A stretch of DNA of 35,470 bases from assembly GCA_021803215.1 (NCBI GenBank), contig JAJZLV010000118.1:1-35470 (forward strand), given 5' to 3'. The notes under the pieces are model-generated. The model worked only from the letters and a program-made list of their open reading frames with translations. It made no database searches and was not told the origin of the DNA. A program made the translations under genes and the position numbers. This DNA is from Actinomycetes bacterium (GTDB lineage Bacteria; Actinomycetota; Acidimicrobiia; Acidimicrobiales; Bog-793). Below, in pieces: positions 1 to 6,971 of this stretch. Every line of letters starts with the position of its first letter. The stretch's first letter is position 1.

Positions 1-491
1 TTACGGACGGACGCCATGCTCTCCTCATACACGAGGTGGCGGTCTGACAGCGGGTAGAAGACCCGCTCTGAGGCCTCGTCGAGAGGCAAGCGGATCTTCG
101 CGAAGCACCGCTGGTGCGAGCCAAAGACGATGAAGCTTCCAAGCGCCTCGCCTGTGACCATCCCGGCAGTCGCCGAGAACTTCTGCCTCTCCCGTATCTC
201 CTTCTCCTGGCTCTCCCACTGGCCGAGCTCGGCGACATCAGCGATGTCAAAGCAGCGCTCACTCGCGCCTCGACAGACCAACCCGCGGCGCTCCGCCAGT
301 ATCGACTCGTCGTCCAGTATCGACTCGTCGTCCCCGGAGCCGGCGCAGACCATGAGCAGCATGGCGAGTTTGAGGTCGACCAGGCAGCGGCGCACGTTCT
401 CCCGCTCGAGCCACACGATGCCCCGGAGCTCCTCGAGCGCCCCGGCGAAGATCCACTTCGCAGCGATCTCGCCAGCCACCGTGGCGCTCAT
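1..491 (-). CDS. Partial hypothetical protein (C-terminus beyond window edge)
   Basis: An open minus-strand frame runs from an ATG at 491 off the left edge with no stop, giving at least 163 codons. It starts MSATVAGEIAAKWIFAGALE and later reads ERENVRRCLVDLKLAMLLM, then DIADVAELGQWESQEKEIRE, a helical charged stretch, and ends VFYPLSDRHLVYEESMASVR at the edge. Residue use looks like real protein. I do not recognise the family. The same frame stays open upstream of the ATG to beyond position 600 (TTG at about 583 preceded by GAAGG), so the true start may lie upstream. It may be the second half of the reading frame at 604-765, separated by a frameshift. An in-frame 18-bp tandem duplication (298-333) repeats DDESIL. 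Sure that it is coding: moderate; function unknown. Confidence 0.5.
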   Translation of the reverse strand, partial: MSATVAGEIAAKWIFAGALEELRGIVWLERENVRRCLVDLKLAMLLMVCAGSGDDESILDDESILAERRGLVCRGASERCFDIADVAELGQWESQEKEIRERQKFSATAGMVTGEALGSFIVFGSHQRCFAKIRLPLDEASERVFYPLSDRHLVYEESMASVR

Positions 492-603
492 CACCGCCAC
501 CGGCGGGCTGACGGCGGCCAGCCAGAGCGGGCTGACGGCACTCTCTGCAGGCGGCCCCTCGCGTACCCGGGAGCGGTCGACTGGGAACAATTTGCCTTCA
601 AAG

Positions 604-765
604 CTAGGGCGCGCCTCGCTCGGCAAGGGTGCAGAGGATCTCCCCGGTCTCAGGATCGAGCCCGACCGGCCGGTCGGGCTCGATCCCGCGGCACCGGTGA
701 ATGAGGCCGATGCCGACAAGCCCAAAGGGCTGGAATAGGGCGCCGGACAGAGGGAGGGCCGCCAT
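604..765 (-). CDS. Small 53-aa reading frame, likely 5' part of a frameshifted gene
   Basis: ATG at 765, TAG at 604-606. The peptide has a hydrophobic N-terminus (MAALPLSGALFQPFGLVGIG) followed by a charged part containing GLDPETGEILCTLAERGAP. Just before its stop the neighbouring frame takes over with ARPSFEGKLFPVDRSRV, and that frame runs on into the partial gene at 1-491. Joined with one frame change near 615-625 the two would give one smooth protein of more than 210 residues. Either this is a true small gene with a second gene behind it, or a single gene broken by an indel (or an assembly error). Not recognised. Confidence 0.35.
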   Translation of the reverse strand: MAALPLSGALFQPFGLVGIGLIHRCRGIEPDRPVGLDPETGEILCTLAERGAP

Positions 766-789
766 GGCGAGCAGCGTCGGCGTGCGAGG

Positions 790-991
790 CTAGCTCGCGA
801 CGCTCGCGCCGAGGCGGACCTCCTCGGCCTCGCGTGCCGGTGGCGCAAGGAGCGAGAGGCTCTGCCCGCTGGGCTCCTCTCCGAGGAAAGAGCCGTCGGA
901 GTCAAGCTGGTCGGCCTCTCGCGAAGCGCACGAGGCCAAGGTCGCCGAGGTCCCATCTGTGGAACAGGCCGACTGTCTGCTGCCTCTTCAC
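790..991 (-). pseudogene. Decayed minus-strand reading frame, family unknown
   Basis: Two overlapping minus-strand frames look like consecutive parts of one protein. The first begins at GTG 991 and reads VGLFHRWDLGDLGLVRFAR before stopping at 902-904. The second takes over near 910-920 and reads EADQLDSDGSFLGEEPSGQS and onward to LGASVAS, with stop TAG at 790-792. Neither piece has a good start and a good end by itself. The stop lies 25 bases before the start of the 604-765 frame, so they may once have been one transcript. No family recognised. This is a pattern-based call and could be chance in GC-rich DNA. Confidence 0.3.
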
Positions 992-1300
992 AGGACACAC
1001 CCCTTTCGGAGCTGCTCGCCGGTTCGCTCTCCCTATCTGTCAACTTCAAGGCCTGTCCGATGACGGAGCGGGATTGCTCGCCGGTTTCTTCGGCCGTAGC
1101 TTAGACCATTATTCCGCTCCGCGGCAACATCTGACAATCTGTTCCGCATCCCGGAATAATGATCAGCTATCTTGATCCTCGGGCGCTCCACGGAGACGCT
1201 GGATGGCGTTCCGCCTCTACGGACTGTCTGGGCTCGAGCGGTCTTCTGAAACGAGCCTGGGAACATGGTCGACAACGAGCTCGACGCCGGCAGCGCGGGC
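992..1300. other. Gene-poor stretch with a large imperfect inverted repeat
   Basis: I see no convincing coding frame on either strand here. The stretch is more AT-rich than its surroundings between 1100 and 1170 and contains the inverted repeat listed separately. It lies directly upstream of the transposase remnant and may hold the rest of the lost element. Confidence 0.4.
1104..1164. repeat. Inverted repeat, 13-bp arms, 35-bp spacer
   Basis: Left arm GACCATTATTCCG at 1104-1116 and right arm CGGAATAATGATC at 1152-1164 are reverse complements with one mismatch. With a two-base gap the match extends outward by AGCT on both sides. The arms are AT-rich in a GC-rich neighbourhood. It could be an operator, a hairpin, or an end of the degraded mobile element that follows. 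No gene with a clear start lies next to it. Confidence 0.45.
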
Positions 1301-1612
1301 TTCCACCTGAACGCGCTCTCCTCGGAGCTCCCGCAACGTCGACTTCGACACGATGCTCACCGCCCTCACCGGCAACTGCCACCGGCTGCTCGCCAGAAAG
1401 CTCCCCCGCTACGAGCTGGCCACTCCGGCCGGCTCTGGCGACACTTCCTCGACGAGACCGGGACCCTGAGCGTCGAAGGCGGCCACGGGCGCGTGGACCT
1501 CGCGCTGCGCCGTTACACGCCAGTGCTGATCGGCGCCGGCTTCCCCGAGCTCGACCTCGAAGTCCCCTGGTGGGAATGCCGCAAGCTCCGCTTCGGCTTC
1601 CCGCCGCGCTGA
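1301..1612 (+). pseudogene. Transposase 3' remnant with two frameshifts
   Basis: Three frame segments line up as the C-terminal third of a DDE-type transposase of the kind common in actinobacteria. Segment one reads FHLNALSSELP (1301-1333). Two bases then appear to be missing, and segment two, starting at 1335 in another frame, reads NVDFDTMLTALTGNCHRLLA and RKLPRYELATP. Around 1428-1431 the frame returns and reads LWRHFLDETGTLSV, then LEVPWWECRKLRFGF, with stop TGA at 1610-1612. The order of motifs (leucine-rich NVDFDTML block, LWRHFLDE, closing PWW..RKLRF) is what I know from intact relatives. The N-terminal catalytic part is absent. I cannot assign an IS family with confidence. Dead element. 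Confidence 0.55.
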
Positions 1613-1685
1613 ACCTCGAGGCGACTGAAATGCGGGCTCTCGAGGGTCGCGCCTGACCCACGCGTGAGCCGTGCGGGCCACCTCC

Positions 1686-2120
1686 TCACTCGAGGAGGTC
1701 GAAAAGGGCCGGCCCTTCCGCCTCGTCCAGCTCGGGCGCCCAGTAGGACATTGGCACGAGGACCTCTGCACCGCGCTCCAGCCTGCCACCGAGCACCTCG
1801 ATGACCCAGAGCGTCCCGTCCGACAGCGGCCGTGAGGACGAGACCCGCCCCTCCAGCGAGCCGTAAGTGTTGTCCACCGCGAACGACAAAGTAGCGAGCC
1901 CTCTCGCGGCGAGATTGGCGTTCGGGCGACGCCCGTGCACAAGGGCAAGGACTTCCCCTTCACGGACAACGATCTGGCGGCGCGACAACAGGCAGCAAAA
2001 GGGGAGCCCGTCGTCACCGACAGTGATGAGCTCTACGACCGCAGCGAGGCCGGACGGCAGCAACGCCTCGGAAAGAAGCCCTTCTAGCGCCGAGAGCACC
2101 TCTGACTGGCTCACTGCCAC
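1686..2120 (-). CDS. Pyridoxamine 5'-phosphate oxidase-like FMN split-barrel protein
   Basis: 144 residues from GTG 2120 (VAVSQSEV...). The core GDDGLPFCCLLSRRQIVV, then EVLALVHGRRPNANLAARG and LATLSFAVDNTYGSLEGRV, matches the beta-strand pattern of flavin-reductase-like or PNPOx-like split barrels. Such proteins bind FMN, F420 or haem; the substrate cannot be told. The start overlaps the end of the ubiX fragment by ten bases, so the gene was translationally coupled to ubiX in an ancestral operon. UbiX makes prenylated FMN for UbiD decarboxylases, so this gene may have served a decarboxylase operon whose other members are lost. No ubiD is present. Coding is fairly sure, family moderate, role unknown. 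Confidence 0.55.
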   Translation of the reverse strand: MAVSQSEVLSALEGLLSEALLPSGLAAVVELITVGDDGLPFCCLLSRRQIVVREGEVLALVHGRRPNANLAARGLATLSFAVDNTYGSLEGRVSSSRPLSDGTLWVIEVLGGRLERGAEVLVPMSYWAPELDEAEGPALFDLLE

Positions 2121-2353
2121 CTTCGAAGCCGCCCATGCTCGATCCCGAACTGGCCAGGCACCACTTCTGTGAGGTGGCCCAAGATGTCGCCGACCGCGTT
2201 CGGCGTGTGGTAGCTGGCGGCCACCGGGGAGAGGATAGTCGCACCGGCAACCGGCAGCCTCTCAGTGTCGTTCGGGTTGACCTGCTTGAAAGGCCTCTCC
2301 CTCGCTGCGAGAACAAGACAGCGGCGCTCCTCAAGGCAGATGCCTGCCGCCCG
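2111..2353 (-). pseudogene. ubiX: C-terminal fragment of UbiX flavin prenyltransferase
   Basis: About 80 codons ending in TGA at 2111-2113. The frame reads RAAGICLEERRCLVLAARE, then RPFKQVNPNDTERLPVAGA, TILSPVAASYHTPNAVGDIL and GQFGIEHGRLRRW. This follows the end of UbiX proteins block by block: the RAADVxLKERRxLVLxxRExPF region, an asparagine-rich helix, the IxPxxxxYHxP segment and the final GI...RW. UbiX is normally close to 190-200 residues. The N-terminal two thirds with the FMN-binding site are missing: upstream codons in this frame give unrelated residues and no start before the divergent mannosidase gene at 2475. The break is at about 2353. The enzyme cannot be functional as it stands. 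Confidence 0.7.
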
Positions 2354-2474
2354 ACTGACTACGGCACCGGTCGGCCCGAGGCGATCGCGCCGAGGGTTTA
2401 CACGGAGCTCGAGGTGACCGGCTGGTCGAGACCATGTGAAGCTCTTCGCCCGGTTGATTGACTAGACAGGGCGG

Positions 2475-5400
2475 ATGGGCTCTGTGGCGAAGATAAGGCG
2501 CGAGCGGATCGGCCGGCTGCTGCGCATGGTGATCTGGCCGGCCACCCATCCGCTCTCTCACCCGCTCGAGCTGTCCATCCACCGGCTGCCAGGTGAACCG
2601 ATCCCACCCGAGCGGGCGCCCGCTTTGTCCTTCGAGCCCTTCTCGGTCGGGCAAGCTTGGGGCGGTGCCTGGTCGACCGCCTGGTTCAGAGCGGCCGGCA
2701 CCGTCCCGGACGAGTTCGCCGGTCATCGGGTCGTAGCCAGGATCGATCTCGGCTTTCACGGCCAGCCCGGCTTCGGGGGCGAGGCTCTCGTCTTCTCTGA
2801 CGGGCGCCCCCTGCAGGGGGTCAACCCTGCCCACAACTCGGTCCGGCTCACCGACAGCGCCGCCGGCGGCGAGCGGGTGGACCTCCTCGTCGAGGCGGCC
2901 GCCAACCCGGTCGAGCGAGGCGCAGCCTTGGAGTGGCCCCTCCTGCTGCCCGACTACCGCGGCCGAGACCTCTACACCCTGGCCCGCTTCGACATCGCGG
3001 CGGTCGACACCGCCATGATGGAGGTCCTCTACGACTGGACGATCCTCACCGAGCTGGTCGACGAGCTCGGGCTCGAGGACCGCCGTTCCGCCGAGATCCT
3101 CCAGGCTCTCGACCAGGTGGCCCGCGAGGCAGATCTCGCCGACCTCCAAAACAGCGTCGTCGAGCGCCGAGAGAGCTGGGCCGAGCTCCTCGAGCGCCCG
3201 ACGAGAGCCGGGTCGCACGAGACCTACGCAGTCGGCCACGCCCACATCGACTCGGCTTGGCTCTGGCCGATCCGGGAGACAAAGCGCAAGTGCGCCCGCA
3301 CGTTCTCGACGGCTGTCGGCCTCATGAAAGGCGACCCGGACTTCGTCTTCGTCTGCTCGCAGGCACAGCAGCACGCCTGGATGAAAGAGGACTACCCGAC
3401 GCTGTTCGCCGAGATGAGACGGTTCGCCGGCGAGGGTCAGCTCGAGCCGGTCGGCAGCATGTGGGTCGAGCCCGACACCAACCTTCCCTCGGGCGAGTCG
3501 CTCGTCCGCCAGCTCGTCTTCGGGAAGCGGTTCTTCCTCGAGCACTACGGGCTCGAGACGAGCGATTGCTGGCTGCCCGACGCCTTCGGCTACTCGGGCA
3601 ACCTGCCCCAGATCCTGCGATCGGCCGGCGTGGACCGCTTTTTCACCCAGAAGCTCAGCTGGAACGAGATCGACGCCTTTCCCCACCACACCTTCTGGTG
3701 GGAGGGAATCGACGGTTCGAGGGTGCTCGCCCACTGTCCGCCGACGGACACCTACAACGCCGCCATGACAGTGAGTGAGCTGATGGAGGGCGAGCGGCAC
3801 TTCGCCCAGCACGGGGTGAGCGGCAGGTCCCTTTACGTCTACGGCTTCGGAGACGGAGGCGGCGGCCCGACCGAGGAGATGCTGGAGCGGGCCCGGCGAC
3901 TCGCCGACCTCGACCCGCTGCCGAGGCTGCGGCTGTCGCGCGCCAAGAGCTTCTTCGACGACCTCGAGAAGGACCTGGCCCTGGCAGACGAGAGGGAGCA
4001 AGCGGCTTTCGCCGGATCGAGCCGGACGGCCCATGCACCTGGCCCGGGCCGGCTCCCTGTATGGTTCGGCGAGCTGTACCTCGAGCGCCACCGGGGCGTG
4101 CAGACGACCCAGGCCCAGTCGAAGCTCGGCAATCGGCGCTCCGAGCGCCTCCTGCGAGAGGCCGAGCTCTCCGTCCTGCTCTTCCTCGACCAGAAGGAGG
4201 CGGCCTCTGCCACGCGGCGGATCGAGCAGGCCTGGAAGACAGTCCTTCTCCACCAGTTCCACGACATCTTGCCGGGCTCGGGCATCCACTGGGTCCACCA
4301 GGACTCCCGGCGGGCCTACGCCGAGGTCGAGTCAGAGCTCACGGAGGTGATCGGCCAGGCGCTTCAAAGCCTGGCGGGCCGCCTCGCCGAACGTCGGAGC
4401 GGGCCGGCCCTGCTGGCCTTCAACGCCGCTACGGCCCAGCGCAGCGAGGTGGTCGAGGTGGACCGCGGCTCGCTCGGCTGGACCGAGAGCGAGGAGGCGA
4501 GCCTGCAGCCGATCGGCGAGGGCCGAGCCCTTGTCCGCCTCGGGGTCGAGGGAAGCGGCTGGACCACCGTCGCGGCCGACGGGGCGGCGGCGGCGCGACC
4601 GGCCGCGGTCGATCCCGGCGGCCGCTCGATCGAAAACGGGCTCGTCTGCCTCTCGCTCGACGAGAACGGCAACCTGAGCTCTCTTTGCGACCTCGTTCTC
4701 GGCCGCGAGCTCCTGGCCGAAGGATCGACCGGCAACCTCTTCCAGCTCCACCACGACCTGCCGAACAACTTCGACGCCTGGGATGTCGACCAGGGTGCCT
4801 TCGAGCGCGCCTACGACCAGCTCGAGGCGGAGTCGATCGAGGTGACCGAGAACGGCCCTCTCCGGGCGGCATTGCGAGTGAGGCGCAGGATAGGGCGGGC
4901 GAGCCGGCTCACCCAGGAGATCCGGCTGGCGGCCGGGAGCAAGCGGGTGGACTTCGTCACGACGGTCGACTGGCAAGAGTCTCACCGGATGCTCAAGGTC
5001 TCCTTCCCGCTCTCGGTTCGCTCCCCCCGGGCGACCTTCGAGGTGCAGTTCGGCCACGTGGAGCGCCCGACCCATGCCAACACCTCTTGGGACGAGGCCC
5101 GCTTCGAGGTCCCGGCCCAGCGCTTCGCGGCCCTCGCGGAGCCCGGCTTCGGCGTCGGCCTGTTGAACGACTGCAAGCACGGCTACGACGTGCGAGCGAA
5201 CGTCCTGCGGCTCTCCCTCCTTCGCGCGCCCGGCTGGCCCGACCCGAAGGCCGACCGCGGGCGCCACCAGTTCACCTACGCGCTCTACCCCTATGCCGGC
5301 GAGGCCGGCTTCTCCGAGCTGCTGCACGAGGCCGAGCGCCTGAACGTCCCGATCCGCCTTGTTCCCCTGCCGCCTTCGACCGAGGCTCGCGGCGCGGGAT

Positions 5401-5744
5401 CGCTCCCTGCCTCCGGCAGCGCCCTAGCTCTTAGCGGGGCGATGCTGAGCTCCTTGAAGCTGGCCGACGACTCCTCGGGCGACAGGATCGTCCGGCTCTA
5501 CGAGGCGACCGGCGCCCGTTCCATGGCCCGCTTGAGCGGCCTCGGCCGCACGGCCGTGAGCCGGGTCGACTCCCTCGAGCGCCCCGGCGATGAGATCGGA
5601 GAGGTCGACGGTGAGCTCCATCTCGAGTTGAGGCCCTTCGAGCTCGTCACCCTGCGACTTCGCCGCCCTCGCCCGACGGGCCAGGCGGCCCGAGACCCTT
5701 CGGCGCCGCCCACCGGGCGAGCTCGGCCATCGCCCGGCGCATGA
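2475..5744 (+). CDS. Alpha-mannosidase, glycoside hydrolase family 38
   Basis: 1089 residues from ATG 2475, with AGGGCGG just upstream. The N-terminal IRPAxxPxxxPL-like segment and the YEPFxxGxxWGxxWxTxWF-like region (FEPFSVGQAWGGAWSTAWF) match the ancillary N-domain of bacterial GH38 enzymes. The catalytic domain starts near residue 250: VGHAHIDSAWLW gives zinc ligands H257 and D259, WLPDAFGYSGNLPQ gives nucleophile D369, and HQFHDILPGSGIHW (from H593) is the third family signature. The C-terminal beta domain ends around residue 1060 in LELRPFELVTLRLRR. The last 25 or so residues are Pro/Ala/Arg-rich and probably a non-conserved tail. It hydrolyses terminal alpha-mannosides, with retention of configuration. 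No signal peptide is visible, so it is probably cytosolic. Flanked by decayed DNA and with no sugar transporter nearby. Confidence 0.95.
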   Translation: MGSVAKIRRERIGRLLRMVIWPATHPLSHPLELSIHRLPGEPIPPERAPALSFEPFSVGQAWGGAWSTAWFRAAGTVPDEFAGHRVVARIDLGFHGQPGFGGEALVFSDGRPLQGVNPAHNSVRLTDSAAGGERVDLLVEAAANPVERGAALEWPLLLPDYRGRDLYTLARFDIAAVDTAMMEVLYDWTILTELVDELGLEDRRSAEILQALDQVAREADLADLQNSVVERRESWAELLERPTRAGSHETYAVGHAHIDSAWLWPIRETKRKCARTFSTAVGLMKGDPDFVFVCSQAQQHAWMKEDYPTLFAEMRRFAGEGQLEPVGSMWVEPDTNLPSGESLVRQLVFGKRFFLEHYGLETSDCWLPDAFGYSGNLPQILRSAGVDRFFTQKLSWNEIDAFPHHTFWWEGIDGSRVLAHCPPTDTYNAAMTVSELMEGERHFAQHGVSGRSLYVYGFGDGGGGPTEEMLERARRLADLDPLPRLRLSRAKSFFDDLEKDLALADEREQAAFAGSSRTAHAPGPGRLPVWFGELYLERHRGVQTTQAQSKLGNRRSERLLREAELSVLLFLDQKEAASATRRIEQAWKTVLLHQFHDILPGSGIHWVHQDSRRAYAEVESELTEVIGQALQSLAGRLAERRSGPALLAFNAATAQRSEVVEVDRGSLGWTESEEASLQPIGEGRALVRLGVEGSGWTTVAADGAAAARPAAVDPGGRSIENGLVCLSLDENGNLSSLCDLVLGRELLAEGSTGNLFQLHHDLPNNFDAWDVDQGAFERAYDQLEAESIEVTENGPLRAALRVRRRIGRASRLTQEIRLAAGSKRVDFVTTVDWQESHRMLKVSFPLSVRSPRATFEVQFGHVERPTHANTSWDEARFEVPAQRFAALAEPGFGVGLLNDCKHGYDVRANVLRLSLLRAPGWPDPKADRGRHQFTYALYPYAGEAGFSELLHEAERLNVPIRLVPLPPSTEARGAGSLPASGSALALSGAMLSSLKLADDSSGDRIVRLYEATGARSMARLSGLGRTAVSRVDSLERPGDEIGEVDGELHLELRPFELVTLRLRRPRPTGQAARDPSAPPTGRARPSPGA

Positions 5745-6220
5745 GAGCCGAGCCGGCCCTTCTCCTCACGAGCCGGCGGCCGAGCTGGTGCAGGGCCGTG
5801 CGGCCACAAAAGGGCGCTGGCGCACTCCCCGGCCGCCTCCCGCAAAGGGCGAGCTCTCCTCATGCCCCCGAGAACGACAAAGCGGCCGAGATCTTGCGCT
5901 CCGTCTCGCTGACAGCCCGAGGGGCCCAGAGCCGGGGAGAGACGGTCCACCGCCCGGCCCACTTGGGCTCAGGCGGTAGACGAGCTCGGGGGGGAGGACT
6001 CGAACTCCCGCCACGCCATCATCGGCTATACCCCGCCGTCACGAGTTCGCTGTTCACAGCGGGTTTTGGGTGATCTGTCCATCCCTGCTGGTCGGCGCCT
6101 GTACCCCTCGATCCCGGCAAGTCTGTGACCAAGTTGTGACCACAGCACCGCCCCGAATCGAGCCGCCGGGTTACGGTGGCGAGGTGACTGCGGGAGACCG
6201 AAACGGGATCCTGTCCCCAC
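5745..6220. other. Intergenic stretch holding an att-like repeat and a possible integrase 3' relic
   Basis: No gene is convincing on the plus strand. On the minus strand two short frames look protein-like: one read just downstream of the tRNA-derived repeat (PPEPKWAGRWTVSPRLWAP then AVSETERKISAALSFSGA, stop at about 5855), and one continuing behind that stop (CGRTALHQLGRRLVRRRAG), overlapping the mannosidase 3' end. I do not recognise them. At 6120-6142 the sequence has two direct copies of TGTGACCA. Read on the minus strand this gives WSQLGHR or CGHNLVTD, the kind of peptide often seen at the extreme 3' end of actinobacterial tyrosine-integrase genes next to their attachment site. The rest of such a gene is absent. 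Confidence 0.35.
5983..6005 (-). repeat. Direct repeat of the tRNA-Gln 3' end (att-like site)
   Basis: These 23 bases are identical, in the same orientation, to 10647-10669, which is the discriminator/acceptor 3' strand and T-arm part of the tRNA-Gln gene. Upstream of the T-arm the sequence diverges at once, and no 5' acceptor strand able to pair is found at the right distance, so this is a fragment and not a second tRNA. A truncated tRNA 3' end at the far side of a set of accessory genes is the usual scar of site-specific integration into a tRNA gene. Confidence 0.7.
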
Positions 6221-6625
6221 GTGTTGGCCGTGCGTGAACCCCTGCAGCTCCGGGAAGCCACGACGCCGACAACACTGCTCCGCGTCCGCTCCGGCCGCAC
6301 CACCTTGAGCGACGACAAGCTCCGTCAGAACTGCGAGGTCACCTTCGCCAGGTGGGGACTGCACGGCTTCTCGGTGTTCGAACTGCCGGACGGCGACTAC
6401 AAGCGTCTGGCCCGCCTTCTCCCCCTCCTGCTCGACCGCCAATGGGTTCTCGAGGCGACCGGCGCCGATCTGCTTACACACGGCTTCCCACTTCTTCCGA
6501 CTCGGGAGCATCCCCACTGGACGATCGTGCTGGCAGAGCCCACCTCGACTCAGTTCGCACGTGTCCGCAACCACTTCTCCGACCCGAAACGAAACCCGGT
6601 CTGGGCCGGGCCGCGCCGACGGTAA
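6221..6625 (+). CDS. Hypothetical protein (134 aa), first gene of an unknown pair
   Basis: 134 residues, starting TTG/GTG-type at 6221 and ending TAA at 6623-6625. The start is uncertain; the protein-like part begins near TTLSDDKLRQNCEVTFARWG. It continues FSVFELPDGDYKRLARLLP, LLDRQWVLEATGADLLTHG and HPHWTIVLAEPTSTQFARV, ending RNHFSDPKRNPVW. It looks like a compact alpha/beta domain. No catalytic motif that I can name and no signal peptide or membrane segment. The next gene starts ten bases after the stop, so the two are very probably co-transcribed. Both lie at the left end of the putative tRNA-Gln island. I do not recognise the family. Confidence 0.55.
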   Translation: MLAVREPLQLREATTPTTLLRVRSGRTTLSDDKLRQNCEVTFARWGLHGFSVFELPDGDYKRLARLLPLLLDRQWVLEATGADLLTHGFPLLPTREHPHWTIVLAEPTSTQFARVRNHFSDPKRNPVWAGPRRR

Positions 6626-6635
6626 CATCAGCGTC

Positions 6636-6878
6636 GTGGCTGACGAGCGCTACGACCTTCGATACGACCCCAATGAGGTCGGGGGGGACCTGGTCGTCGA
6701 GTGCTGGATCTCGCACGGCCCCCGCGCGCACGACCCCAGCTTTGACCCCCAGCCCGCGGACGAGGTCACCCTCGGCGACGACGAGGAAGCCCCCTACCGA
6801 GGACGGGTCATTCGCCGTGACGGCATCCGGGTCTGGGTCCAAATCGATCGCGAATCGGCGGCTCATACCGCCGCCTGA
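6636..6878 (+). CDS. Hypothetical small acidic protein (80 aa), second gene of an unknown pair
   Basis: I chose GTG 6636 (VADERYDLRYDPNEVGGD) because it lies ten bases after the upstream stop and the residues before it in the same frame look random. The protein has 80 residues with about 18 Asp/Glu, including a DDEE run (GDDEEAPYRGRVIRRDG), and ends RVWVQIDRESAAHTAA. The RGRVIRRDGIRVWVQID stretch would suit a short beta-hairpin. No family recognised. The pair layout (135-residue protein followed by a small acidic one) resembles toxin-antitoxin or effector-immunity pairs in outline only; no motif supports that. Confidence 0.5.
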   Translation: MADERYDLRYDPNEVGGDLVVECWISHGPRAHDPSFDPQPADEVTLGDDEEAPYRGRVIRRDGIRVWVQIDRESAAHTAA

Positions 6879-6971
6879 AAAGCCTCCCACCAGCTCATCG
6901 GCAGACGCCGACGTGCGTCCTCGTAGGCCATGACGGTGGCGCGGTTGTGATCATCCGGTGATCGTGTCGCT

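Noticed and set aside
2331-4298. 655-codon minus-strand frame opposite the alpha-mannosidase
   Set aside because: Same kind of shadow; the GH38 active-site motifs on the plus strand leave no doubt.
5983-6057. A second tRNA gene at the left repeat
   Set aside because: Only the T-arm and 3' acceptor strand match; no 5' strand pairs with CCCCCGA at 65-75 bases distance, and no anticodon arm folds.
6026-6628. 200-codon minus-strand frame opposite the unknown gene at 6221
   Set aside because: Plus-strand residues look more protein-like and form a tight pair with the next gene. Only the 3' end of the minus frame (6026-6150) is kept as a possible integrase relic.
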